Below, piece after piece: positions 37,305 through 51,105 of a DNA stretch of 64,000 nt. The notes beneath the pieces are model-generated. The model searched no databases, was not told where the DNA came from, and saw only the letters and a program-made list of their open reading frames with translations. Numbering within the stretch: the first letter of the stretch is position 1; the number at the start of each line of letters is the position of its first letter. Made by a program: the position numbers and the translations under genes. The stretch is taken from NCBI RefSeq assembly GCF_963924675.1, contig NC_089236.1, positions 44,052,500-44,116,499 of the forward strand. Direction: 5' to 3'. The stretch comes from Phocoena phocoena (taxonomy: Eukaryota > Chordata > Mammalia > Artiodactyla > Phocoenidae).

Positions 37305-40300
37305 GTGACTTCAGGTACGAGGTCCGCGAAGTATGCAAAGCAGAGTGTTTTCTCTTGGCAGCTCACACAAGGGCAGCAACCGGTATTTCCTGGGTGCTTC
37401 GGACACACCAGAAATCGTGTCCTGAAGCTGTTCGAGGGCTCTGGAAATAGAGCTCTCCTCAAGGAACGCGCAGTGTGTTTCCCACCACTCGGCACGCACG
37501 GAGGGCATCGGAGGGGAAGACCACTGGGCGTCGATGTTGCTCAGCTGGTCCACCGGGGTCTGGAGATACTCACTGACAATGGAGGAAAATGGATGCAAAC
37601 CAGAGGGGCCTACGAGTCCTCAGAAGGGTACTTCCCTGAAAGTAAAGGCAAAGAGCTACTAAGAACTCGTGGAAACAGCTGCATGCCTCCCTTTCTGCCC
37701 GGCTTCTCAGGGCCTAACCTGCAGGCAAGTTCTCACGTTGAGTTTCTCTTGACTTCTAGAGCTTGTCAGGCTGACCACCACGGCGGCCATGGAAGCACCT
37801 GGTTTAGACCGAGCAAACTCAGTTTCTTCCCAGAAGCATTCCTACAGGGTTCCCAGTCCTGTCAACAGCAGGGATTTCAGGTAGCTTCAAGGCACCGTGA
37901 ATGCAGCCTTCCAAATTGGAAAGCGAGGATGTTTAAATCAGGCCCCCGATTTCAGGCGCAAACACAGCATACATTGCTGTTGTTTCTAACAAGTCAAAAC
38001 AGACAGAGGGCCCATTGTGATTGCTTGCCTGAATCAGCTTCTCGAATCAGAGGGTTCTGCATCAAGTGGACTACCTCAACCAAGGAACGCCCTAGCTACT
38101 CCTCTGGGGCCTGTGGCTATTCAGAAGCCTGCATTGCCACCGCAAGTAGCGGACTGAAATTAAAGTAAGAACGCAAGGGGACTTTTTCTGGAGGCACGGT
38201 GAATTCAGGCAGGAGGTCCTTGATGGAATGCGAGGCCGAGGGTGCTCTCAGTGCAGGTCAGACTAGGGCAAGGCGTAAGACCTCAAGGCCTGTGAGACGT
38301 GCCAAAATTCTGTTCGTGAACGTGTGGGTGTGATGGGGAAATTAAGCTGCTTCGGTGGAGACTGCTGTGCGTTTCCCTACCCTCGGCGTAGAGAGAGTTG
38401 GTTCCAAAGGGCTACGGGGCTGGATGTTGCTTAGTAGACCTAGGGGGTCCTGGGGTTAGTCTGTGTTCCAGCCGGGACCAGGGAGCCCACGCGATTTTCC
38501 TAGGTGTCCGGAAAACTCTACTGCCATAAAAGATATGCAGAGCAGAGGCTACAGCCTCATGGAAAGTGCTGCACGCCTCCGTTTCTGCAGGGCAAGTCCG
38601 GCCTTAACCTACAGGCATGTGCTCACACTGAGTGTCCCGTTAGCGACACAGCTTTGAAAGATGCTGACTTTCTCCTCGAGCTGACTGACTTCAGGTACGA
38701 GGTCCACGAAGTATGCAAAGCAGAGTGTTTTCTCTTGGCAGCTCACACAAGGGCAGCAACCGGTATTTCCTGGGTGCTTCGGACACACCAGAAATCGTGT
38801 CCTGAAGCTGTTTGAGGGCTCTGGAAATAGAGCTCTCTTCAAGGAACGCGCAGTGTGTTTCCCACCCCTCGGCACGCACGTAGGGCATCGGAGGGGAAGA
38901 CCACTGGGCGTCGATGTTGCTCAGCTGGTCCACCGGGGTCTGGAGATGCTCACTGACAATGGAGGAAAATGGATTCAAACCAGAGGGGCCTACGAGTCCT
39001 CAGAAGGGTACTTCCCTGAAAGTAAAGGCGAAGAGCTACTAAGAACTCGTGGAAACAGCTGCATGCCTCCCTTTCTGCCCGGCTTCTCAGGGCCTAACGT
39101 GGAGGCAAGTTCTCACGTTGAGTTTCTCTTGACTTCTAGAGCTTGTCAGGCTGACCACCACGGCGGCCATGGAAGCACCTGGTTTAGACCGACCAAACTC
39201 AGTTTCTTCCCAGAAGCATTCCTACAGGGTTCCCAGCCTGTCAACAGCAGGGATTTCAGGTAGCTTCAAGGCACCGTGAATGCAGCCTTCCAAATTGGAA
39301 AGCGAGGATGTTTAAATCAGGCCCCCGATTTCAGGCGCAAACACAGCATACATTGCTGTTGTTTTAACAAGTCAAAACAGACAGAGGGCCCATTGTGATT
39401 GCTTGCATGAATCAGCTTCTCGAAGCAGAGGGTTCTGCATCAAGTGGACTACCTCAACCAAGGAACGCAGTAGCTACTCCTCTGGGGCCTGTGGCTATTC
39501 AGAAGCCTGCATTGCCACCGCAAGAAGCGGACTGAAATTAAAGTAAGAACGCAAGGGGACTTTCTTCTGGAGGCACGGTGACTTCAGGCAGGAGGTCCTT
39601 GATGGAATGCGAGGCCGAGGGTGCTCTCAGTGCAGGTCAGACTAGGGCAAGGCGTAAGACCTCAAGGCCTGTGAGACGTGCCAAAATTCTGTTCGTGAAC
39701 GTGTGGGTGTGATGGGGAAATTAAGCTGCTTCGGTGGAGACTGCTGTGCGTTTCCCTACCCTCGGCGTAGAGAGAGTTGGTTCCAAAGGGCTACGGGGCT
39801 GGATGTTGCTTAGTAGACCTAGGGGGTCCTGGGGTTAGTCTGTGTTCCAGCCGGGACCAGGGAGCCCACGCGATTTTCCTAGGTGTCCGGAAAACTCTAC
39901 TGCCATAAAAGATATGCAGAGCAGAGGCTACAGCCTCATGGAAAGTGCTGCACGCCTCCGTTTCTGCAGGGCAAGTCCGGCCTTAACCTACAGGCATGTG
40001 CTCACACTGAGTGTCCCGTTAGCGACACAGCTTTGAAAGATGCTGACTTTCTCCTCGAGCTGACTGACTTCAGGTACGAGGTCCACGAAGTATGCAAAGC
40101 AGAGTGTTTTCTCTTGGCAGCTCACACAAGGGCAGCAACCGGTATTTCCTGGGTGCTTCGGACACACCAGAAATCGTGCCCTGAAGCTGTTTGAGGGCTC
40201 TGGAAATAGAGCTCTCTTCAAGGAACGCGCAGTGTGTTTCCCACCCCTCGGCACGCACGTAGGGCATCGGAGGGGAAGACCACTGGGCGTCGATGTTGCT

Positions 40301-41444
40301 CAGCTGGTCCACCGGGGTCTGGAGATGCTCACTGACAATGGAGGAAAATGGATTCAAACCAGAGGGGCCTACGAGTCCTCAGAAGTGTACTTCCCTGAAA
40401 GTAAAGGCGAAGAGCTACTAAGAACTCGTGGAAACAGCTGCATGCCTCCCTTTCTGCCCGGCTTCTCAGGGCCTAACCTGGAGGCAAGTTCTCACGTTGA
40501 GTTTCTCTTGACTTCTAGAGCTTGTCAGGCTGACCACCACGGCGGCCATGGAAGCACCTGGTTTAGACCGAGCAAACTCAGTTTCTTCCCAGAAGCATTC
40601 CTACAGGGTTCCCAGGCCTGTCAACAGCAGGGATTTCAGGTAGCTTCAAGGCACCGTGAATGCAGCCTTCCAAATTGGAAAGCGAGGATGTTTAAATCAG
40701 GCCCCCGATTTTAGGCGCAAACACAGCATACATTGCTGTTGTTTCTAACAAGTCAAAAGAGACACACGGCCCCTTGTGTTTGCTTGCCTGAATCAGCTTC
40801 TCGAAGCAGGGGGGTTGTGCATCAAGTGGACTGCCTCAACCAAGGAACGCCCTAGCTACTCCTCTGGGGCCTGTGGCTATTCAGAAGCCTGCATTGCCAC
40901 CGCAAGGGGCGGACTGAAATTGCATTAAGAACGCAAGGGGACTTTTTTCTGGAGGCACGGTGACTTCAGGCAGGAGGTCCTAGATGGAATGCGAGGCCGA
41001 GGGTGCTCTCAATGCAGCTCAGACTAGGGCAAGGCGTAAGACCTCAAGGCCTGTGAGACCAGCCAAAATTGTGTTCGTGAACGTGTGGGTGTGATGGGGA
41101 AATTAAGCTGCTTCGGTGGAGACTGCTGTGCGTTTCACTACCCTCGGCGTAGAGAGAGTGGCTCCAAAGGGCTACGGGGCTGGATGTTGCTTAGGAGACC
41201 TAAGGGGTCCTGGGGTTAGTCTGTGTTCCAGCCCGGAACAGGAAGCCCACGCGATTGTCCTAAGTGTCCGGAAAACTCTACTGCCATAAAAGATATGCAG
41301 AGCAGAGACTACGGCCTCATGGAAAGTGCTGCACGCCTCCATTTCTGCAGGGCAAGTCCGGCCTTAACCTACAGGCATGTGCTCACACTGAGTGTCCCGT
41401 TAGCGACACAGCTTTGAAAGATGCTGACTTTCTCCTCGAGCTGA
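37305..41444. repeat. Units M26-M28
   Basis: Units are M26 37305-38684, M27 38685-40063 and M28 40064-41444. M26 and M27 share the marker acagacagagggcccattg. M26 has an EcoRI site at 38201. M27 and M28 have nearly identical first halves (ctgacttcagg, gtccacgaag, caccccacccctc-type changes), with junction-like divergence in the second half. There M28 switches to the gattttaggcg/acacacggcc/aaggggcgg type. Confidence 0.75.
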
Positions 41445-44400
41445 GTGACTTCAGGTACGAGGTCCGCGAAGTATGCAATGCAGAGTGTTTTCTCTTGGCA
41501 GCTCACACAAAGGCGGCAACTGGTATTTCCTGGGCGCTTCGGACACACCAGAAATCGTGTCCTGAAGCTGTTTGAGGGCTCTGGAAATAGAGCTCTCCTC
41601 AAGGAACGCGCAGTGTGTTGCCCATCACTCGGCACGCACGGAGGGCATCGGACGGGAAGACCACTGGGCCTCGATGTTGCTCAGCTGGTCCACCGGGGTC
41701 TGGAGATACTCACTGACAATGGAGGAAAATGGATGCAAACCAGAGGGGCCTACGAGTCCTCAGAAGGGTACTTCCCTGAAAGTAAAGGCGAAGAGCTACT
41801 AAGAACTCGTGGAAACAGCTGCATGCCTCCCTTTCTGCCCGGCTACTCAGGGCCTAACCTGGAGGCAAGTTCTCACGTTGAGTTTCTCTTGACTTCTAGA
41901 GCTTGTCAGGCTGACCACCACGGCGGCCATGGAAGCACCTGGTTTAGACCGAGCAAACTCAGTTTCTTCCCAGAAGCATTCCTACAGGGTTCCCAGGCCT
42001 GTCAACAGCAGGGATTTCAGGTAGCTTCAAGGCACCGTGAATGCAGCCTTCCAAATTGGAAAGCGAGGATGTTTAAATCAGGCCCCCGATTTCATGGGCA
42101 AACACAGCATACATTGCTGTTGTTTCTAACAAGTCAAAAGAGACACATGGCCCCTTGTGTTTTCTTGCCTGAATCAGCTTCTCGAAGCACGGGGTTGTGC
42201 ATCAAGTGGACTGCCTCAACTAAGGAACGCCCTACCTACTCCTCTGGGGCCTGTGGCTATTCAGAAGCCTGCATTGCCACCGCAAGAACCGGACTGAAAT
42301 TGCAGTAAGAACGCAAGGGGACTTTCTTCTGGAGGCACGGTGACTTCAGGCAGGAGGTCCTAGATGGAATGCGAGGCCGAGGGTGCTCTCAGTGCAGGTC
42401 AGACTAGGGCAAGGCGTAAGACCTCAAGGCCTGTGAGACGTGCGAAAATTCTGTTCGTGAACGTGTGGGTGTGATGGGGAAATTAAGCTGCTTCGGTGGA
42501 GACTGCTGTGCGTTTCCCTACCCTCGGCGTAGAGAGAGTGGCTCCAAAGGGCTACGGGGCTGGATGTTGCTTAGGAGACCTATGGGGTCCTGGGGTTAGT
42601 CTGTGTTCCAGCCGGGAACAGGGAGCCCACGCGATTTTCCTAGGTGTCCGGAAAACTCTACTGCCATCAAAGATATGCAGAGCAGAGGCTACAGCCTCAT
42701 GGAAAGTGCTGCACCCCTCCGTTTCTGCAGGGCAAGTCCGGCCTTAACCTACAGGCATGTGCTCACACTGAGTGTCCCGTTAGCGACACAGCTTTGAAAG
42801 ATGCTGACTTTCTCCTCGAGCTGAGTGACTTCAGGTACGAGGTCCGCGAAGTATGCAAAGCAGAGTGTTTTCTCTTGGCAGCTCACACAAGGGCGGCAAC
42901 CGGTATTTCCTGGGCGCTTCGGACACACCAGATATCGTGTCCTGAAGCTGTTTGAGGGCTCTGGAAATAGAGCTCTCCTCAAGGAACGCGCAGTGTGTTG
43001 CCCATCACTCGGCACGCAGGAGGGCATCGGAGGGGAAGACCACTGGGCCTCGATGTTGCTCAGCTGGTCCACCGGGGTCTGGAGATACTCACTGACAATG
43101 GAGGAAAATGGATGCAAACCAGAGGGGCCTACGAGTCCTCAGAAGGGTACTTCCCTCAAAGTAAAGACGAAGAGCTACTAAGAACTCGTGGAAACAGCTG
43201 CATGCCTCCCTTTCTGCCCGGCTACTCAGGGACTAACCTGGAGGCAACTTCTCACGTTGAGTTTCTCTTGACTTCTAGAGCTTGTCAGGCTGACCACCAC
43301 GGCGGCCATGGAAGCACCTGGTTTATACCGAGCAAACTCAGTTTCTTCCCAGAAGCATTCCTACAGGGTTCCCAGGCCTGTCAAGAGCAGGGATTTCAGG
43401 TAGCTTCAAGGCACCGTGAATGCAGCCTTCCAAATTGGAAAGCGAGGATGTTTAAATCAGGTCCCCGATTTTAGGCGCAAACACAGCATACATTGCTGTT
43501 GTTTCTAACAAGTCAAAAGAGACACACGGCCCCTTGTGTTTGCTTGCCTGAATCAGCTTCTCGAAGCAGGGGGGTTGTGCATCAAGTGGACTGCCTCAAC
43601 CAAGGAACGCCCTAGCTACTCCTCTGGGGCCTGTGGCTATTCAGAAGCCTGCATTGCCACCGCAAGGGGCGGACTGAAATTGCAGTAAGAACGCAAGGGG
43701 ACTTTCTTCTGGAGGCACGGTGACTTCAGGCAGGAGGTCCTAGATGGAATGCGAGGCCGAGGGTGCTCTCAATGCAGCTCAGACTAGGGCAAGGCGTAAG
43801 ACCTCAAGGCCTGTGAGACCTGCCAAAATTGTGTTCGTGAACGTTTGGGTGTGATGGGGAAATTAAGCTGCTTCGGTGGAGACTGCTGTGCGTTTCACTA
43901 CCCTCGGCGTAGAGAGAGTGGCTCCAAAGGGCTACGGGGCTGGATGTTGCTTAGGAGACCTAAGGGGTCCTGGGGTTAGTCTGTGTTCCAGCCCGGAACA
44001 GGAAGCCCACGCGATTGTCCTAAGTGTCCGGAAAACTCTACTGCCATAAAAGATATGCAGAGCAGAGACTACGGCCTCATGGAAAGTGCTGCACGCCTCC
44101 GTTTCTGCAGGGCAAGTCCGGCCTTAACCTACAGGCATGTGCTCACACTGAGTGTCCCGTTAGCGACACAGCTTTGAAAGATGCTGACTTTCTCCTCGAG
44201 CTGAGTGACTTCAGGTACGAGGTCCGCGAAGTATGCAAAGCAGAGTGTTTTCTCTTGGCAGCTCACACAAGGGCGGCAACCGGTATTTCCTGGGCGCTTC
44301 GGACACACCAGAAATCGTATCCTGAAGCTGTTTGAGGGCTCTGGAAATAGAGCTCTCCTCAAGGAACGCGCAGTGTGTTGCCCATCACTCGGCACGCACG

Positions 44401-45583
44401 GAGGGCATCGGAGGGGAAGACCACTGGGCCTCGATGTTGCTCAGCTGGTCCACCGGGGTCTGGAGATACTCACTGACAATGGAGGAAAATGGATGCAAAC
44501 CAGAGGGGCCTACGAGTCCTCAGAAGGGTACTTCCCTGAAAGTAAAGGCGAAGAGCTACTAAGAACTCGTGGAAACAGCTGCATGCCTCCCTTTCTGCCC
44601 GGCTACTCAGGGCCTAACCTGGAGGCAAGTTCTCACGTTGAGTTTCTCTTGACTTCTAGAGCTTGTCAGGCTGACCACCACGGCGGCCATGGAAGCACCT
44701 GGTTTAGACCGAGCAAACTCAGTTTCTTCCCAGAAGCATTCCTACAGGGTTCCCAGGCCTGTCAACAGCAGGGATTTCAGGTAGCTTCAAGGCACCGTGA
44801 ATGCAGCCTTCCAAATTGGAAAGCGTGGATGTTTAAATCAGGCCCCCGATTTCATGGGCAAACACAGCATACATTGCTGTTGTTTCTAACAAGTCAAAAG
44901 AGACACATGGCCCCTTGTGTTTTCTTGCCTGAATCAGCTTCTCGAAGCACGGGGTTGTGCATCAAGTGGACTGCCTCAACTAAGGAACGCCCTACCTACT
45001 CCTCTGGGGCCTGTGGCTATTCAGAAGCCTGCATTGCCACCGCAAGAAGCGGACTGAAATTGCAGTAAGAACGCAAGGGGACTTTCTTCTGGAGGCACGG
45101 TGACTTCAGGCAGGAGGTCCTAGATGGAATGCGAGGCCGAGGGTGCTCTCAGTGCAGCTCAGACTAGGGCAAGGCGTAGGACCTCAAGGCCTGTGAGACG
45201 TGCCAAAATTCTGTTCGTGAACGTGTGGGTGTGATGGGGAAATTAAGCTGCTTCGGTGGAGACTGCTGTGCGTTTCCCTACCCTCGGCTTAGAGAGAGTG
45301 GCTCCAAAGGGCTACGGGGCTGGATGTTGCTTAGTAGACCTAGGGGTCCTGGGGTTAGTCGGTGTTCCAGCCGGGACCAGGGAGACCACGCGATTTTCCT
45401 AAGTGTCCGGAAAACTCTACTGCCATCAAAGATATGCAGAGCAGAGGCTACAGCCTCATGGAAAGTGCTGCACACCTCCGTTTCTGCAGGGCAAGTCCGG
45501 CCTTAACCTACAGGCATGTGCTCACACTGAGTGTCCCGTTAGCGACACAGCTTTGAAAGATGCTGACTTTCTCCTCGAGCTGA
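41445..45583. repeat. Units M29-M31, alternating types X-Y-X
   Basis: Units are M29 41445-42824, M30 42825-44204 and M31 44205-45583. M29 and M31 (type X) share tgttttcttgcc, aagcacggggttg and aactaaggaacgccctacc. M30 (type Y) has cctcaaagtaaagacg, gagcagggattt, gattttaggcg and caaggggcgg. Type X recurs at M38 and type Y at M37, M41 and M44. Confidence 0.78.
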
Positions 45584-48500
45584 GTGACTTCAGGTACGAG
45601 GTCCGCGAAATATGCAAAGCAGAGTGTTTTCTCTTGGCAGCTCACACAAGGGCGGCAACCGGTATTTCCTGGGTGCTTCGGACACACCAGAAATCGTGTC
45701 CTGAAGCTGTTCGAGGGCTCTGGAAATAGAGCTCTCCTCAAGGAACGCGCAGTGTGTTGCCCATCACTCGGCACGCACGCAGGGCATCGGAGGGGAAGAC
45801 CACTGGGCGTCGATGTTGCTCAGCTGGTCCACCGGGGTTTGGAGATGCTCACTGCCAATGGAGGAAAATGGATGCAAACCAGAGGGGCCTACGAGTCCTC
45901 AGAAGGGTACTTCCCTGAAAGTAAAGGCGAAGAGCTACTAAGAACTCGTGGAAACAGCTGCATGCCTCCCTTTCTGCCCGGCTACTCAGGGCCTAACCTG
46001 GAGGCAAGTTCTCACGTTGAGTTTCTCTTGACTTCTAGAGCTTGTCAGGCTGACCACCACGGCGGCCATGGAAACACCTGGTTTAGACCGACCAAACTCA
46101 GTTTCTTCCGAGAAGCATTCCTACAGGGTTCCCAGGCCTGTCAACAGCAGGGATTTCAGGTAGCTTCAAGGCACCGTGAATGCAGCCTTCCAAATTGGAA
46201 AGCGAGGATGTGTAAATCAGGTCCCCGATTTCATGCGCAAACACAGCATACATTGCTGTTGTTTCTAACAAGTCAAAAGAGACACATGGCCCCTTGTGTA
46301 TGCTTGCCTGAATCAGCTTCTCGAAGCATGGGGTTGTGCATCAAGTGGACTGCCTCAACCAAGGAACACCCTAGCTACTCCTCTGGGGCCTGTTGCTATT
46401 CAGAAGCCTGCATTGCCACCGCAAGAAGCAGACTGAAATGGCAGTAAGAACGAAAGGGGACTTTCTTCTGGAGGCACGGTGACTTCAGGCAGGAGGTCCT
46501 AGATGAAATTCGAGGCCGAGGGTGCTCTCAGTGCAGGTCAGACTAGGGCAAGGCGTAAGACCTCAAGGCCTGTGAGACCTGCCAAAATTCTGTTCCTGAA
46601 CGTGTGGGTGTGATGGTGAAATTAAGCTGCTTCGGTGGAGACTGCTGTGCGTTTCCCTACCCTCGGCGTAGAGAGAGTTGGTTCCAAAGGGCTACGGGGC
46701 TGGATGTTGCTTAGTAGACCTAGGGGTCCTGGGGTTAGTCTGTGTTCCAGCCGGGACCAGGGAGCCCACGCGATTTTCCTAAGTGTCCGGGAAACTCTAC
46801 TGCCATCAAAGATATGCAATGCAGAGGCTACAGCCTCATGGAAAGTGCTGCACACCTCCGTTTCTGCAGGGCAAGTCCGGCCTTAACCTACAGGCATGTG
46901 CTCACACTGAGTGTCCCGTTAGCGACACAGCTTTGAAAGATGCTGACTTTCTCCTCGAGCTGAGTGACTTCAGGTACGAGGTCCGCGAAGTATGCAAAGC
47001 AGAGTGTTTTCTCTTGGCAGCTCACACATGGGCGGCAACCGGTATTTCCTGGGTGCTTCGGACACACCAGAAATCGTGTCCTGAAGCTGTTCGAGGGCTC
47101 TGGAAATAGAGCTCTCTTCAAGGAACGCGCAGTGTGTTGCCCATCACTCGGCACGCACGCAGGGCATCGGAGGGGAAGACCACTGGGCCTCGATGTTGCT
47201 CAGCTGGTCCACCGGGGTCTGGAGATGCTCACTGCCAATGGAGGAAAATGGATGCAAACCAGAGGGGCCTACGAGTCCTCAGAAGGGTACTTCCCTGAAA
47301 GTAAAGGCGAAGAGCTACTAAGAACTCGTGGAAACAGCTGCATGCCTCCCTTTCTGCCCGGCTACTCAGGGCCTAACCTAGAGGCAAGTTCTCACGTTGA
47401 ATTTCTCTTGAATTCTAGAGCTTGTCAGGCTGACCACCACGGCGGCCATGGAAGCACCTGGTTTATACCGAGCAAACTCAGTTTCTTCCCAGAAGCATTC
47501 CTACAGGGTTCCCAGGCCTGTCAACAGCAGGGATTTCAGGTAGCTTCAAGGCACCGTGAATGCAGCCTTCCAAATTGGAAAGCGAGGATGTTTAAATCAG
47601 GCCCCCGATTTCATGCGCAAACACAGCATACATTGCTGTTGTTTCTAACAAGTCAAAAGAGACACATGGCCCCTTGTGTTTGCTTGCCTGAATCAGCTTC
47701 TCGAAGCAGGGGGTTGTGCATCAAGTGGACTGCCTCAACCAAGGAACGCCCTAGCTACTCCTCTGGGGCCTCTTGCTATTAAGAAGCCTGCATTGCCACC
47801 GAAAGAACCGGACTGAAATTGCAGTAAGAACGCAAGGGGACTTTCTTCTGGAGGCACGGTGACTTCAGGCAGGAGGTCCTAGATGAAATGCGAGGCCGAG
47901 GGTGCTCTCAGTGCAGGTCAGACTAGGGCAAGGCGTAAGACCTCAAGGCCTGTGAGACCTGCCAAAATTCTGTTCCTGAACGTGTGGGTGTGATGGTGAA
48001 ATTAAGCTGCTTCGGTGGAGACTGCTGTGCGTTTCCCTACCCTCGGCGTAGAGAGAGTTGGTTCCAAAGGGCTACGGGGCTGGATGTTGCTTAGGAGACC
48101 TAGGGGGTCCTGGGGTTAGTCTGTGTTCCAGCCGGGACCAGGGAGCCCACTCGATTTTCCTACGTGTCCGGAAAACTCTACTGCCATAAAAGATATGCAG
48201 AGCAGAGGCTACGGCCTCATGGAAAGTGCTGCACGCCTCCGTATCTGCAGGGCAAGTCCGGCCTTAACCTACAGGCATGTGCTCACACTGAGTGTCCCGT
48301 TAGCGACACAGCTTGGAAAGATGCTGACTTTCTCCTCGAGCTGAGTGACTTCAGGTACGAGGTCCGCGAAGTATGCAAAGCAGAGTGTTTTCTCTTGGCA
48401 GCTCACACAAGGGCGGCAACCGGTATTTCCTGGGTGCTTCCGACACACCAGAAATCGTGTCCTGAAGCTGTTTGAGGGCTCTGGAAATAGAGCTCTCCTC

Positions 48501-51105
48501 AAGGAACGCGCAGTGTGTTTCCCACCCCTCGGCACGCACGTAGGGCATCGGAGGGGAAGACCACTGGGCGTCGATGTTGCTCAGCTGGTCCACCGGGGTC
48601 TGGAGATGCTCACTGACAATGGAGGAAAATGGATTCAAACCAGAGGGGCCTACGAGTCCTCAGAAGGGTACTTCCCTGAAAGTAAAGGCGAAGAGCTACT
48701 AAGAACTCGTGGAAACAGCTGCATGCCTCCCTTTCTGCCCGGCTTCTCAGGGCCTAACCTGGAGGCAAGTTCTCACGTTGAGTTTCTCTTGACTTCTAGA
48801 GCTTGTCAGGCTGACCACCACGGCGGCCTTGGAAGCACCTGGTTTAGATCGACCAAACTCAGTTTCTTCCCAGAAGCATTCCTACAGGGTTCCCAGGCCT
48901 GTCAACAGCAGGGATTTCAGGTAGCTTCAAGGCACCGTGAATGCAGCCTTCCAAATTGGAAAGCGAGGATGTTTAAATCAGGCCCCCGATTTCAGGCGCA
49001 AACACAGCATACATTGCTGTTGTTTCTAACAAGTCAAAAGAGACACATGGCCCCTTGTGTATGCTTGCCTGAATCAGCTTCTCGAAGCATGGGGTTGAGC
49101 ATCAAGTGGACTGCCTCAACCAAGGAACGCCCTAGCTACTCCTCTGGGGCCTGTTGCTATTCAGAAGCCTGCATTGCCACCGAAAGAACCGGACTGAAAT
49201 TGCAGTAAGAACGCAAGGGGACTTTCTTCTGGAGGCACGGTGACTTCAGGCAGGAGGTCCTAGATGAAATGCGAGGCCGAGGGTGCTCTCAGTGCAGGTC
49301 AGACTAGGGCAAGGCGTAAGACCTCAAGGCCTGTGAGACCTGCCAAAATTCTGTTCCTGAACGTGTGGGTGTGATGGTGAAATTAAGCTGCTTCGGTGGA
49401 GACTGCTGTGCGTTTCCCTACCCTCGGCGTAGAGAGAGTTGGTTCCAAAGGGCTACGGGGCTGGATGTTGCTTAGGAGACCTAGGGGGTCCTGGGGTTAG
49501 TCTGTGTTCCAGCCGGGACCAGGGAGCCCACTCGATTTTCCTACGTGTCCGGAAAACTCTACTGCCATAAAAGATATGCAGAGCAGAGGCTACGGCCTCA
49601 TGGAAAGTGCTGCACGCCTCCGTATCTGCAGGGCAAGTCCGGCCTTAACCTACAGGCATGTGCTCACACTGAGTGTCCCGTTAGCGACACAGCTTGGAAA
49701 GATGCTGACTTTCTCCTCGAGCTGAGTGACTTCAGGTACGAGGTCCGCGAAGTATGCAAAGCAGAGTGTTTTCTCTTGGCAGCTCACACAAGGGCGGCAA
49801 CCGGTATTTCCTGGGTGCTTCGGACACACCAGAAATCGTGTCCTGAAGCTGTTTGAGGGCTCTGGAAATAGAGCTCTCCTCAAGGAACGTGCAGTGTGTT
49901 TCCCACCCCTCGGCACGCACGTAGGGCATCGGAGGGGAAGACCACTGGGCGTCGATGTTGCTCAGCTGGTCCACCGGGGTCTGGAGATGCTCACTGACAA
50001 TGGAGGAAAATGGAGTCAAACCAGAGGGGCCTACGAGTCCTCAGAAGGGTACTTCCCTGAAAGTAAAGGCGAAGAGCTACTAAGAACTCGTGGAAACAGC
50101 TGCATGCCTCCCTTTCTGCCCGGCTTCTCAGGGCCTAACCTGGAGGCAAGTTCTCACGTTGAGTTTCTCTTGACTTCTAGAGCTTGTCAGGCTGACCACC
50201 ACGGCGGCCTTGGAAGCACCTGGTTTAGATCGACCAAACTCAGTTTCTTCCCAGAAGCATTCCTACAGGGTTCCCAGGCCTGTCAACAGCAGGGATTTCA
50301 GGTAGCTTCAAGGCACCGTGAATGCAGCCTTCCAAATTGGAAAGCGAGGATGTTTAAATCAGGCCCCCGATTTCATGGGCAAACACAGCATACATTGCTG
50401 TGGTTTCTAACAAGTCAAAAGAGACACATGGCCCCTTGTGTTTGCTTGCCTGAATCAGCTTCTCGAAGCAGGGGGTTGTGCATCAAGTGGACTGCCTCAA
50501 CCAAGGAACGCCCTAGCTACTCCTCTGGGGCCTGTTGCTATTCAGAAGCCTGCATTGCCACCGCAAGGACCGGACTGGAATTGCAGTAAGAACGCAAGGG
50601 GACTTACTTCTGGAGGCAGGGTGACTTCAGGCAGGAGGTCCTAGATGGAATGCGAGGCCGAGGGTGCTCTCAGTGCAGGTCAGACTACAGCAAGGCGTAA
50701 GACCTCAAGGCCTGTGAGTCGTGCCAAAATTCTGTTCATGAACGTGTGGGTGTGATGGGGAAATTAAGCTGCTTCGGTGGAGACTGCTGTGCGTTTCCCT
50801 ACCCTCGGCGTAGAGAGAGTTGGTTCCAAAGGGCTACGGGGCTGGATGTTGCTTAGTAGACCTAGGGGTCCTGGGGTTAGTCTGTGTTCCAGCCGGGACC
50901 AGGGAGCCCACGCGATTTTCATAAGTGTCCGGAAAACTCTACTGCCATCAAAGATATGCAGAGCAGAGGCTACAGCCTCATGGAAAGTGCTGCACACCTC
51001 CGTTTCTGCAGGGCAAGTCCGGCCTTAACCTACAGGCATGTGCTCACACTGAGTGTCCCGTTAGCGACACAGCTTGGAAAGATGCTGACTTTCTCCTCGA
51101 GCTGA
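45584..51105. repeat. Units M32-M35
   Basis: Units are M32 45584-46963, M33 46964-48344, M34 48345-49725 and M35 49726-51105. M32 and M33 share cactgccaatgg and gttcgagggctc, which return in M36. M33 has an EcoRI site at 47410. M34 and M35 are nearly identical neighbours (ggcggccttggaag, ttagatcgacc, cacccctcggcacgcacgtagg), indicating a recent single-unit duplication. Confidence 0.78.
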
